Assembly (NCBI RefSeq): GCF_029525575.1 | Contig: NZ_JAPDIA010000007.1 | Location: 620,001 to 684,000 of the forward strand | Reading direction: 5' to 3' | Source: Cohnella rhizosphaerae | GTDB lineage: Bacteria; Bacillota; Bacilli; Paenibacillales; Paenibacillaceae | Length of the DNA: 64,000 bases | Shown: positions 1 to 8,706 of the stretch, piece by piece | How the letters are laid out: each line of letters begins with the position of its first letter | Numbering within the stretch: position 1 is the stretch's first letter | The notes under the pieces: generated by a model | Told to the model about the DNA's origin: nothing | The model's input: the letters and a program-made list of their open reading frames with translations, nothing else | Databases searched by the model: none | Made by a program: the position numbers and the translations under genes

Positions 1-447
1 GATGAACCGGGTGCGCAGCGCCAGCCGCTGGTTCGCGTCCGTTCGCTCGCCGTCCGTCCCCTGCGGCCGGGCGTCGAGCAGCGCCTTGACGCTGGCGAGC
101 GCCTCGGCCAGCGCGGACGCGTTCAGCCGGTGCTTAAGCAAATAGTCGACGGCGCCGTTCTGCAGCGTGCCCTTCACGTAGTCGAAGTCGTCGTAGTTGC
201 TCAGCACGATCATTTTGATGCCCGGATAGCGGCGCGCAAGCTCGGACGAGAGCTGCAGGCCGTCCATGACGGGCATGCGCAGATCGGAGACGATCAGATC
301 GGGTCGCTCGCGCTCGATCAGCGCCAGCGCTTCGGCGCCGTTCGCGGCTTCGCCGCATAGCGCGAAGCCGTGCTGCCGCCAGTCCGACATCAGCTTCAGA
401 TTCGTCCGCACGAGCAATTCGTCGTCTACCAGCAGCGCTTTATACAT
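1..447 (-). CDS. YesN-type response regulator, C-terminal part cut by window edge
   Basis: The visible part is the N-terminal receiver domain of a cytoplasmic response regulator. It begins MYKALLVDDE, with the acidic pair at residues 8-9, the phospho-acceptor Asp in the SDLRMPVMDG segment near residue 54 and the conserved Lys in DYLLKHR near residue 105. The start is ATG at 447-445, overlapping the stop of the upstream kinase gene (440-442) by 8 bases, which suggests translational coupling. YesN proteins normally end in an AraC-type helix-turn-helix pair; that part lies outside the window, so the family assignment rests on the receiver domain and the YesM-type partner. It probably responds to an extracytoplasmic carbohydrate signal and controls the divergent sugar-uptake genes that start near 2430. 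Confidence 0.9.
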   Translation of the reverse strand, partial: MYKALLVDDELLVRTNLKLMSDWRQHGFALCGEAANGAEALALIERERPDLIVSDLRMPVMDGLQLSSELARRYPGIKMIVLSNYDDFDYVKGTLQNGAVDYLLKHRLNASALAEALASVKALLDARPQGTDGERTDANQRLALRTRFI

Positions 448-2242
448 AGCGCAACGCCTCCTCCTCGTTCAATATCGGCAAGGATATCTCCACCGTCGTA
501 AACCGCTGCGCCTCGCTCCAGACGCTTAGGCCGTACGGCGCTCCGAACAGCGTGCGGATGCGGGAGCGGACGTTGGCGAGACCGATATGCGCCGCTGCGC
601 CGTGCGGTTCGACAGGCGCTTCGAGCGCCGCCAGCTGCGCGGGAGTCATGCCGACGCCGTTGTCCTGAACGCGAATCTTGAGCTGGGCCTCGCTCGTGAA
701 GAGCTTGATCTGAATCGTCCCCTGCGTCTTCAGCGGAGCGATGCCGTGCAGCAGCGCGTTCTCCGCGATCGGCTGAAGCAGCATCTTCGGCATCATCAGC
801 TTGCCGACGCCCTCCTCCGGACCGATATGAACCGCGAATTTGTCGCTGTACCTAAATTTCTGAATGCTGAAGTAGCTGCGCAGGCAATCCAGCTCCTCGT
901 CCACGCTGACGAACGGCCGTCCGTCCATCTGCGCGTGCATCAGACCGGACAGCGATTCGGCGACCAGCTTGATGTTGTCGGCGCCCTGCAAGATCGACAG
1001 GAACTTGATCGTATTGAGCGTATTGTGCAGGAAATGCGGATTGATCTGCGCCTGCAGCGCCTTCATCTCCGCCCGGCTGCGTTCGCGTTCGGTCGAGCGG
1101 ACCTCGGCGACGAGACCGCTCATCCGGCGGGTCATCGAATTGAACTGGTGGTAAAGCTGTCCGATCTCGTCCTGCGACTTGGTCTCGATCGCGACGTCGA
1201 GATTGTTTTTGGCGACTTCCTTGAGCGCCCGCCCCAGCCGGAGCAGATTGCGGGTAAGGAGCGAGGACATGGACAGGATGAGCAGGACGGCCACGGCGGA
1301 GAACAGCAGCGACACGTTCAGCATCTTGTCGCGCGTGGAGGAGGAGCCCGCGAGCAGATTCGCCTTGGGGATCAGCGCCATCGTCGTCCAGTTGGTGAAG
1401 GCGGAGGTGCGATACACCGCGAACATGCTGCCGGTCGACAAGCGGGTGTAGAAGCTGCCGCCGTCGGCATCCAGATGCGAGGCGAGCCGGGCGAGATCGG
1501 CGGGCGCCAGTCCGAGCTCGGGCCGGTCGAGCACGGGCTGGCCCGTTCGCCTATTGAAGATGAGCAAATTGCCGGCGTTGCGGATATTGGTGGCGAACAG
1601 GTCCTCGACGATCGCATAGTCGACGTCCGCGGCGACGAAGCCGATCGCTTGTCCGCCGCTGCGAATCGGCCGGGCGATCGTGATGACTTTGCCCTTCTGC
1701 GGGTCGGCGCTGCTGCCGAGGCGCGGATTCAGGCGGGGAGGCAGCAGCAGCGCTTCGTTCGTCATGCTTGTCAGCTCGCCGAACGAAGGCTGCGAACGAA
1801 GCACTTCGTAAGGCGTCGCCACGCCGTACTCGATGGTGTGCCCCGACAGATCGGAGAGGGTGACGCCGGTCAGGTAGTGCTTGAACATCGAGATGTTGAT
1901 CAGGTAGTCCTGAATCTCCCGCTCGGCCTGAATGAGCGCCACCTTGTCCAGCGTGTCGTACTGCTCGATATACTTGCGCACGAGATCGTTCATGTATTCG
2001 CCGGTGTCGACGGAGAGCAGCGCCACGATCTTGTCGATGTCGCGCAGCGACGTCTCCAGATTATCGCTCGAAACGTTGATCATAGCGGCCGCGGCCTGTC
2101 CCGCCTGCCGCTCGGCATCGGACTTGGAGTTGGCGTACCACATGTATACGGTTACGGACATAAACGTGACGAATAACAGGAGAATCGCGGCGGACAGCTT
2201 GATCTTGATGCTGTTCAGTCGGGTCCGAAGCGGCCGGTGCAT
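440..2242 (-). CDS. YesM-type sensor histidine kinase
   Basis: A 600-residue membrane sensor kinase. One transmembrane helix lies near residues 14-33, followed by an extracytoplasmic dCache-like sensing region (about 35-300), a second helix near 305-325, a HAMP linker (330-385), then the His_kinase domain with the phospho-acceptor His in INPHFLHNTLNTIKFL and a HATPase domain with N-box ENALLHG and the DNGVGM box. Length and order are usual for YesM. It phosphorylates the response regulator encoded immediately downstream on the same strand (8-base overlap). The pair is divergent from a sugar-binding protein and ABC permeases, a common arrangement in Paenibacillaceae in which the pair activates the transporter. 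The actual ligand cannot be told from sequence. Confidence 0.95.
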   Translation of the reverse strand: MHRPLRTRLNSIKIKLSAAILLLFVTFMSVTVYMWYANSKSDAERQAGQAAAAMINVSSDNLETSLRDIDKIVALLSVDTGEYMNDLVRKYIEQYDTLDKVALIQAEREIQDYLINISMFKHYLTGVTLSDLSGHTIEYGVATPYEVLRSQPSFGELTSMTNEALLLPPRLNPRLGSSADPQKGKVITIARPIRSGGQAIGFVAADVDYAIVEDLFATNIRNAGNLLIFNRRTGQPVLDRPELGLAPADLARLASHLDADGGSFYTRLSTGSMFAVYRTSAFTNWTTMALIPKANLLAGSSSTRDKMLNVSLLFSAVAVLLILSMSSLLTRNLLRLGRALKEVAKNNLDVAIETKSQDEIGQLYHQFNSMTRRMSGLVAEVRSTERERSRAEMKALQAQINPHFLHNTLNTIKFLSILQGADNIKLVAESLSGLMHAQMDGRPFVSVDEELDCLRSYFSIQKFRYSDKFAVHIGPEEGVGKLMMPKMLLQPIAENALLHGIAPLKTQGTIQIKLFTSEAQLKIRVQDNGVGMTPAQLAALEAPVEPHGAAAHIGLANVRSRIRTLFGAPYGLSVWSEAQRFTTVEISLPILNEEEALRYV

Positions 2243-2312
2243 CGTGTCATCTCCCCAGCGCGTCTGCTTCTCTGTCGAGTTTTGGCGCGGATATCGCGGA
2301 TATTTAATAAAA

Positions 2313-2328
2313 ATAAAGCGTTTTTAAA
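2313..2328 (+). promoter_or_regulatory. weak cre-like site
   Basis: The core AAAGCGTTTTTAAA resembles the two better catabolite-type sites at 8656 and 26079 and lies in the divergent intergenic region before the first solute-binding protein. The match is partial and the surrounding A/T tract makes chance likely. Confidence 0.25.
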
Positions 2329-2429
2329 AAAAAATACAATCCTTCCGTCTCCGAATCTTCGCTATATTCAAAGTGCCAAAACAAACAACCGACAAGGGGC
2401 GAAACAAAAAATGCAACAACGGAGGCTGC

Positions 2430-3818
2430 ATAAAAAAAGCACTGTTCCTGTCCGCGCTCTCGGCGACGATGGCGTTCTCGCTGGCGGCGTGCGGAGCGAA
2501 CGGAAAAAACGAAGGCGCGTCCCCGGCAACCTCGACGGCGCCGGCATCCTCGGCGTCCTCCCAAACGCCGCAGGCATCGGATTCGGCCGGCGGCAAACCG
2601 CAGGAGGTCAAGACGCTGTCGCTGCTCATGTTCAGCGACTGGTACACGCCGGGCTGGCAAGCGCTGGAGAAGTACATCGGCGATCATGCCTCCGAGCTCG
2701 GCTTCAAGCTGGATATTCAGAAGATTGCCGGCGGCAGCCAGGGCGAGCAGCTGCTAAAGACGAAGATCGCCACCAACGACCTGCCGGACCTGCTGCAAAA
2801 CTACGGGCCGAAATGGATGGATCAGAACGCCGACGCGCTCGACAAGCTCGTCGATCTGACGGGGCTCGCCAGCTACGCGGATTACGACGAGAGCGCGTTG
2901 GACGGCGTTTACAAGTACAAAGGCAAGTATTATTCCGTGCCGATCGACGCGACGACCTTGATGGGCGTGTTCTACAACAAGAAGGTGTTCGCCGACCTGA
3001 ACCTGACGGTTCCGAAAACATGGGACGAGTTCCTGGCGGTGTGCGAAAAGATCAAGGAAGCGGGCAAGACGCCGGTCTACTACGCCGGCAAGGATACGTG
3101 GACGCTGCAGACGGTTCCGCACTTCGGCTTCTCGCAGGATATCGTGCAGAGCGGCAAGTCGTTCCCGGACTTCTGGCAGGACATGAACACGAACAAGAAG
3201 CATTACGCGGATCTGACGAACTTCATCGACACGATTAAGAAGTCCAAGGACCTGATCGACAAAGGCTACGTCAACAAGTCGTATCTGTCCGATACGTACG
3301 ATTCCGCGCAGCAGGCGATCGCGGACGGCACGGCGGCGATGCACGTGAACGGCACCTGGTTCATCGGCGAGATCATCAAGAAGTTCCCGGATAAGGTGAA
3401 CGACATCGGCGCGTTCCCGTTCCCGCTCAACGGCGACAACTACGTCAACATCTCGCCGCCGGGCTCCTTGTCGGTGACGACCTCCGCGAAGGACGTCGAT
3501 CTGGCCAAGCGCGCGGTAGACTTCATCGCCTCGGCGCAAGCGCAGCAAATTTTCGCCGAAGCGCAGCCGGGCATCTACCTGAACAAAAAGGTGGAAGTGG
3601 CGCTGTCCCCGGCGATCGCCGACCTGAACGCGGCGCTGAAGGACGGCAAGGGCATCCTGCACTGGCAGGGCAACGGAGAGCTGTATCCGTACGGATCGTT
3701 CGACAAGTTCATGCAGGATTACTACGCCGGAGGCAAGACCGCTGAGCAGGTGGCGCAGGCGCTCGATCAGGAAACGGCCAAGAACGCGAAGGCCAAAGAC
3801 GATCCGAACTGGAAATAA
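2430..3818 (+). CDS. Extracellular solute-binding lipoprotein, CUT1 sugar ABC transporter
   Basis: A family-1 extracellular solute-binding protein that captures a carbohydrate outside the membrane and hands it to the two permeases that follow. It has a lipoprotein signal (KKALFLSALSATMAFSLAAC, lipobox LAAC), an Ala/Ser-rich linker, then the two-lobed binding fold with typical segments such as YSVPIDATTLMGVFYNKKVF and FADLNLTVPKTWDEF. The start is problematic. A good GGAGG ribosome site (2421-2425) precedes an in-frame ATA codon at 2430 exactly where the signal peptide should begin, and no ATG is in frame; a GTG at 2373 would add a 19-residue hydrophilic tail before the signal peptide. I prefer 2430, either a genuine ATA start or a miscalled ATG. 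The missing cytoplasmic ATPase is presumably a shared MsmX-type protein encoded elsewhere. Confidence 0.9.
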   Translation: MKKALFLSALSATMAFSLAACGANGKNEGASPATSTAPASSASSQTPQASDSAGGKPQEVKTLSLLMFSDWYTPGWQALEKYIGDHASELGFKLDIQKIAGGSQGEQLLKTKIATNDLPDLLQNYGPKWMDQNADALDKLVDLTGLASYADYDESALDGVYKYKGKYYSVPIDATTLMGVFYNKKVFADLNLTVPKTWDEFLAVCEKIKEAGKTPVYYAGKDTWTLQTVPHFGFSQDIVQSGKSFPDFWQDMNTNKKHYADLTNFIDTIKKSKDLIDKGYVNKSYLSDTYDSAQQAIADGTAAMHVNGTWFIGEIIKKFPDKVNDIGAFPFPLNGDNYVNISPPGSLSVTTSAKDVDLAKRAVDFIASAQAQQIFAEAQPGIYLNKKVEVALSPAIADLNAALKDGKGILHWQGNGELYPYGSFDKFMQDYYAGGKTAEQVAQALDQETAKNAKAKDDPNWK

Positions 3819-3824
3819 AGCCGG

Positions 3825-3856
3825 TCGCCCCTCTCTCCATTCCCCGGGAGGGGCGA
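3825..3856 (+). other. Intra-operon hairpin
   Basis: The inverted repeat TCGCCCCTC / GAGGGGCGA sits between the binding-protein and first permease genes, with no T-run after it. Such hairpins usually protect the upstream message and lower permease expression relative to binding protein. Confidence 0.6.
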
Positions 3857-3884
3857 TGCCTTACACAAATAGGAGCGGAGCAAG

Positions 3885-4766
3885 ATGAAACCGACTAAAA
3901 ACAAGCCTTACACGTATACGCTCATCCTGCCGGGCATGCTGCTGTACGCCGTATTTTTCCTCGTGCCGTCGCTGTTCGGGGGCGTGCTCTCGTTTGCGAA
4001 CATCGGCCGCTTTTCATTCTCGGACATCCGCTTCACGGGCTGGACCAACTATATCAACGTGCTCACCGACGACTATCTGAGCGCTGCCATCCGCAATTCG
4101 TTCGTCTTCGCCTTCGCCACGACGCTGCTCAAGGTCGGCATCGGCACGGCGCTCGCCGTCTTCCTCAACCGCAAGCTGCGCGCGACCAACTATCTGCGCA
4201 CGGTGGCCTTCCTGCCCGCGGTACTGAGCACGGTGGCGGTCGGCGTCTTCTTTACCTCGGCGATGCATCCGACGAACGGAATGATCAACCGCTTCCTGCA
4301 CGCCGTCGGCCTCGGCGCGATCGCGCCGGACTGGCTGACCGACCCGCATCTGGCCATCTATTCGCTCGTCGGCATCGAGACATGGAAGTGGTCGGGCTTC
4401 ACGATGGCGATCGTGCTGGCGGGATTGCAGTCGATCTCCAAGGACTACTACGAAAGCGCCAATATCGAGGGCGCCTCCGAATGGCAGCAATTCCGATCGA
4501 TTACGTTCCCGCTTGTACTCCCCTACTTCAACAATGCGCTCATCGTCAACCTGATCGGCGGGCTGAAAGTGTTCGACCTCGTGCAGGCCGTGACGCAGGG
4601 CGGTCCCGGCTCGGCGACGGAGGTGTTCGGCACGCTGGTGTTCAAGTCGTTCGGCAGCGGACGGCTGGGCGAAGGCGCGGCCGCGAGCATCCTGCTGTCG
4701 CTGATCGTCATCGCGATCACGCTCCCGACGTGGAAGCTGATCGCACGCAAGGAGGTGGAGCTATGA
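3885..4766 (+). CDS. Sugar ABC transporter permease, MalF type
   Basis: Integral membrane permease of a CUT1 importer, 293 residues, with six predicted membrane helices (first near residues 12-34). The cytoplasmic coupling loop is visible as YYESANIEGASEWQQFRSITFPL (in pieces: EGASEWQQF then ITFPLVLPY), the EAA motif that contacts the ATPase. It starts at ATG after AGGAGCGGAG and overlaps the next permease by four bases (ATGA at 4763-4766), showing coupled translation. Its neighbours are the binding lipoprotein upstream and glycosidases downstream, which suggests uptake of an oligosaccharide released from a plant polysaccharide; the exact sugar is unknown. Confidence 0.95.
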   Translation: MKPTKNKPYTYTLILPGMLLYAVFFLVPSLFGGVLSFANIGRFSFSDIRFTGWTNYINVLTDDYLSAAIRNSFVFAFATTLLKVGIGTALAVFLNRKLRATNYLRTVAFLPAVLSTVAVGVFFTSAMHPTNGMINRFLHAVGLGAIAPDWLTDPHLAIYSLVGIETWKWSGFTMAIVLAGLQSISKDYYESANIEGASEWQQFRSITFPLVLPYFNNALIVNLIGGLKVFDLVQAVTQGGPGSATEVFGTLVFKSFGSGRLGEGAAASILLSLIVIAITLPTWKLIARKEVEL

Positions 4767-5581
4767 GCCGCAAGCGGCCGCGCTGGGCCGCGGAGGCGGC
4801 CGGGCTGCTCCTCAGCTTGCTCGTCGTCGTCCCGCTTTATTTTATCGTCGTCAATTCGTTCAAGGACAAAGCCGGCGCGGCGGCCATGAGCCTCGCGCTG
4901 CCGAGGAAGTGGTTCCTCCTCTCCAACTATGCCGAGATGATCGACGCCGGCGGCGTGCTGACCGGGCTGAAAAACAGCGCGCTCGTCACGTTCGCCACCG
5001 TGGCGCTGCTCATCGTGCTCTGCTCGATGACCGCCTTTACGCTGCAGCGCAAAAACACGCGGATGTCCGGCCTGCTCTATTTGCTCATTTTGCTCGGCCT
5101 GATGATCCCGCTGCAGATCATTCCCGCTTATTTCATCACGTACTATCTCCATGTCAAGACGTATCTGGCAGCCATTGTCATGCTGGCGGTGACGAATTTC
5201 TCGTTTGGCACTTTCCTGTACACCGGGTTTTACAAGAGCATTCCGCGCGAGATCGACGAATCGGCCATCGTGGACGGGGTCGGACCGTACCGCCTGTTCT
5301 TCGGGATTATTTTCCCGCTTCTGCGGCCGGTGACCGTCACGCTGATCATCATTTCGTTCATGGGCGTCTGGAACGACTTCGGCATTACGATCTACTTCCT
5401 GAACAGCCCCCGCAACTATACGGTGACGCTGACCATCTTCAACTTCCTGGGCACGTACAGCTCGGACTGGAACCTGATCTTCGCCAACGTCGTGCTGGTC
5501 TCGGCGCCGGTCGTTATCGTGTATCTATTGCTGCAGCGCTACATCATCGACGGCATGACCGCAGGCTCCGTCAAAGGATAA
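4763..5581 (+). CDS. Sugar ABC transporter permease, MalG type
   Basis: Second membrane subunit of the importer, 272 residues and six helices. The EAA loop is REIDESAIVDGVGPYRLFF followed by GIIFPLLRP, and the C-terminus ends in the GMTAGSVKG tail typical of this family. The ATG overlaps the TGA of the previous gene, and GGAGGTGG within that gene supplies the ribosome site. It pairs with the MalF-type subunit to form the translocation pore. No sequence defect is seen. Confidence 0.95.
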   Translation: MSRKRPRWAAEAAGLLLSLLVVVPLYFIVVNSFKDKAGAAAMSLALPRKWFLLSNYAEMIDAGGVLTGLKNSALVTFATVALLIVLCSMTAFTLQRKNTRMSGLLYLLILLGLMIPLQIIPAYFITYYLHVKTYLAAIVMLAVTNFSFGTFLYTGFYKSIPREIDESAIVDGVGPYRLFFGIIFPLLRPVTVTLIIISFMGVWNDFGITIYFLNSPRNYTVTLTIFNFLGTYSSDWNLIFANVVLVSAPVVIVYLLLQRYIIDGMTAGSVKG

Positions 5582-5596
5582 AGGGGAGAAGACGAA

Positions 5597-7633
5597 GTGT
5601 TCGAACAAAAAGGAGCAGGCTATCGCATCAGGCTCGGCGGAGCCGCATCGCGGTCGAAGGCGAAACCATGACGCTCGCGCTGGGCGGAAAGTCGTACGCG
5701 GTCTGCTTGAGGCCGGTACTGGACGGTTTCAAGCTGCCGATCTCGGGATGGACGCAACAAGGCGGTGCGCTGCTCGGGGGAGCTGCCGGACTGCGGCTAT
5801 CGCGTCAAGCTGACGGCGGGCGCGTCCTGGCTGGAATACACGATCGACGGAACCAGCTCGCTGCACGGCGAGATCCGCTATTTTGCCGGTACGGAGCTGG
5901 TCGATTCCGTCGTTCGCGGCTTCCTGCCCGACCATTACAACCGGGTATTCCAGCCGGGCGAATCGGCCGTATTCGCCTTCAGCGCGACGGCCAAGGAATC
6001 GCAGTTCGACCGCGGGCTGGAGCGGATCTGGATGACGTGTCCGGCGCCAAAGACGCTGGCATTTCGGGATAAATGGGCGGAGGCCGGCCCGTGGTGGGGC
6101 ATCGTCGTGCCCGACCCGCTTCCCGTACGCGAGACGGCGGCGACGTTCAGGCAGGGCCGCTTCGATGTCGCGTTCACCCATTTTTACGGCGCCGCGTACG
6201 AAGGGAAATTCCCCCGGGTGCAGTTCCATTTCGGACTCGAATCGGAAACGTCGGTGCTCGACAGGTATGTGGCGTATTACAGGGACAACGGATACCTGCG
6301 GGAAGGGGGCGAATGGTTCGATTGGTGGAGCCGGCCGATCTTCTGCACCTGGGGGCAGCAGGAGTATCTGGAGCAAAGCTGCGACTTCGAGCGCAATCCG
6401 CTGACGGCGGACGCGCTGATGGACTGGGTCGTACGCCTGGAGGAGAAGACGGGCGGCCATCCGTTTACGCTGATCGTCGATTCGCACTGGTTCGACTATT
6501 ACGGGGAATACGGCGTGCATCCGCAGCGGTTCGGCGACGCCGCTTCGTTCCGAAGGCTGATCGCGTCGATCCAAGCGCGAGGGCATAAGGTCGTGCTCTG
6601 GTACACGCCCCTGTGGGTGTCCAAGACGTCCGCCATCGTTCGCGAGCATCCGGCTTGGCTGGTGAAGGACCTGGACGGGGCGCCGGCCCGCGTGACGAAC
6701 ACCGAGATCTACGACTACGTCTACCTGCTCGACTGCTCGCGCAAGGACGTGCAGGCGCATATTCGAAGCGTCGTGCGTTACCTGCTGTCGGACGAGGCCG
6801 GCGGCGTGAATGCCGACGGCTTCAAGATCGACATGAACTACTACGGTCCGGTCGGCGGCAAGCATGCGATCGACAATTACGAATGGGGCATCGGCGAAAA
6901 GCTCTGGTACGAGCTCGTCCGGTTCATCGGCACGGAGGCGGCTGCGGTCAAGGCGGATGCGCTTCTGACGCTCAGCGGGGCGGAGCCTTACCTGCAGCCG
7001 TGGGCGCCCGCGCAGCGGCTGAACGATCTGTTCCCCGTCGTGCCGGAATCGCCCGATCCGTGGTACCGCCGGGCCGCGCTCGTGAACAAGATGCTGCCCG
7101 GCGTGCTGATCGACGTGGACGGCTGGCCGAGCGCGCGAACCCGGTCCGCCGAGTATTGGATGGTGTCGCCGACCTTCGGCGTGCCGGTCACCTACCATCT
7201 GGACGGGTTCGACACGAAGGAGAGGATCGGCGACGCCGACTTCGCGCGCATGCGGGCGGCCTGGAACGTCTATGCGAACGCGCCGGTTCAGGCGGACATG
7301 GCGCTGCATATCGATCCGGATCGCCGGGTGTTCTACCGGACGTACGGGTCGGGATCGCTGGCGGGCTTCTACGCGGCGTTGGCGCTGCATAGCAGTTGCC
7401 TTGTCACCTATGGCGAACGCTGCATGATGGCGGCCTCGATCGCCGACATGGTCGTGGAGGCGCCGCTGCCGCCGGGCCGTACGATTAGCGCCGCCTGCAA
7501 GCGGCTGCCGGGAGATGATGTGCCGATCGTCTGGGAGGAGGATCGCGAAGCCGGAACCGTACGGTTCAGGGTCGAGGATTGCGGCAAGGGCATCGAAGCG
7601 TTCGTGCTGGAATTTGGGCAGGTTGACGGATAA
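5597..7633 (+). CDS. Glycoside hydrolase, clan GH-D-like TIM barrel (two apparent frameshifts)
   Basis: A cytoplasmic-type glycosidase of about 678 residues without a signal peptide. After an N-terminal beta-sandwich it shows a TIM-barrel core resembling the GH27/31/36 group: FTLIVDSHWFDYYGEYG, HKVVLWYTPLW, and DGFKIDMNYYG, in which the second Asp is the likely nucleophile. The start is GTG at 5597, seven bases after GGGGAGAA. Reading frame breaks near 5640 (consistent with one missing G) and near 5776 (one extra G in a five-G run); the two cancel and give one full-length protein, so I take them as sequence errors. It probably hydrolyses the oligosaccharide brought in by the adjacent transporter. 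Family number and substrate are not certain. Confidence 0.75.
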
Positions 7634-7649
7634 GGAGGGAGTGGCCGAT

Positions 7650-8546
7650 ATGCTGCGCAGAAGCGATATTCAAATCCGCGATCCGTTCGTCGTCACGGTG
7701 CCGGAAGAGGGCTTGTACTATCTGTACGGGACGACCGACCGCAATGCCTGGTCGGGCCCGGGCACCGGCTTCGACGTCTACCGCAGCCGCGATCTGGCGC
7801 ATTGGGAGGGGCCGTTCCCGGCGTTCCGGCCCGAGACCGGGTTCTGGGGCACCGAGAACTTCTGGGCGCCCGAGGTTCATTGCTGGCGGGGCATGTACTA
7901 TATGTTCGCCAGCTTCAAGGCGCCCGGACGGCGGCGCGCGACGCAGATTCTGGCCGCGAACGGGCCGCTCGGCCCGTTCAGGCCCTTGTCCGACCGGCCG
8001 GCGACGCCGCCGGACTGGGAATGCCTGGACGGCACCTTGTATGTGGACCGGCAGGGCGATCCGTGGATCGTATTCTGCCGGGAGTGGCTGCAGGTGACGG
8101 ACGGCGAGATGTACGCCCTTCGGCTGAGCGCTGATCTGACCGCGACGGCGGGAGAGCCGGTCAAGCTGTTCGCCGCGACGGAGGCGCCGTGGGTGCGAAG
8201 CGCGGTATACGAAGTTTCGGGGCAGGAGGAAGCGCGCGGCTTCGTGACGGACGGGCCGTTCCTGTTCCGTCCGGCGGAGCAGGAGCTGTGGATGCTCTGG
8301 TCGAGTCACGGCGACGAAGGATATGCGGTCGGCGTCGCCAAGTCTGCGTCCGGAGAGATCGAAGGGCCTTGGATTCAGGAGAAGCTGCCGTTCTTCCGCC
8401 GGGACGGCGGGCACGGCATGCTGTTCGCGGACCTGGAGGGGCGGCTGACGCTTGCGCTGCATTGCCCGAACCGGACGCCGGACGAGCGGCCCGTATTTTT
8501 CCGCGTGAAGCCGGAGGGCGGTACGCTAGTCATATCGGCCGACTGA
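7650..8546 (+). CDS. GH43-like beta-propeller glycosidase
   Basis: A 298-residue protein resembling five-bladed propeller glycosidases (GH43 and relatives). The N-terminal IRDPFVV supplies the typical catalytic-base Asp, WAPEVH the second conserved acidic position, and VTDGPFLFR an Asp/Gly segment close to the active centre. No signal peptide is present, so it acts inside the cell, typically removing arabinosyl or xylosyl units. The start chosen is ATG 7650, 11 bases after AAGGAGG; GTG at 7641 is too close to that site. It follows the previous glycosidase by 16 bases and is probably in the same operon. Confidence 0.85.
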   Translation: MLRRSDIQIRDPFVVTVPEEGLYYLYGTTDRNAWSGPGTGFDVYRSRDLAHWEGPFPAFRPETGFWGTENFWAPEVHCWRGMYYMFASFKAPGRRRATQILAANGPLGPFRPLSDRPATPPDWECLDGTLYVDRQGDPWIVFCREWLQVTDGEMYALRLSADLTATAGEPVKLFAATEAPWVRSAVYEVSGQEEARGFVTDGPFLFRPAEQELWMLWSSHGDEGYAVGVAKSASGEIEGPWIQEKLPFFRRDGGHGMLFADLEGRLTLALHCPNRTPDERPVFFRVKPEGGTLVISAD

Positions 8547-8655
8547 CGTCGAGCGGAAGGGCATCTTCGGAGGGGAGCGGCTGATTCGCGTCGTTATCCC
8601 CCTTCGCGCGAAGGGAGGGGCGGCTGGCGGTTCCATTCCAAGCACCAAGCAAATT

Positions 8656-8670
8656 TGAAAGCGCTTCACA
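8656..8670 (+). promoter_or_regulatory. cre-like operator TGAAAGCGCTTCACA
   Basis: A near-palindromic CcpA/LacI-family type site just upstream of the secreted glycosidase gene. It aligns without gaps to TGAAAGCGTTTTACA at 26079-26093, one base longer than the classical 14-base cre. Probably mediates catabolite repression; inference only. Confidence 0.5.
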
Positions 8671-8706
8671 ACGATGGCTAGACTCTATTTTGGGAGGTCA
8701 ATCTAT

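Noticed and set aside
587..2176. Long open frame (529 codons) antisense to the first kinase gene
   Set aside because: Arg/Asp/Val-rich, low-quality composition typical of the opposite strand of a GC-rich gene; no ribosome site or family features.
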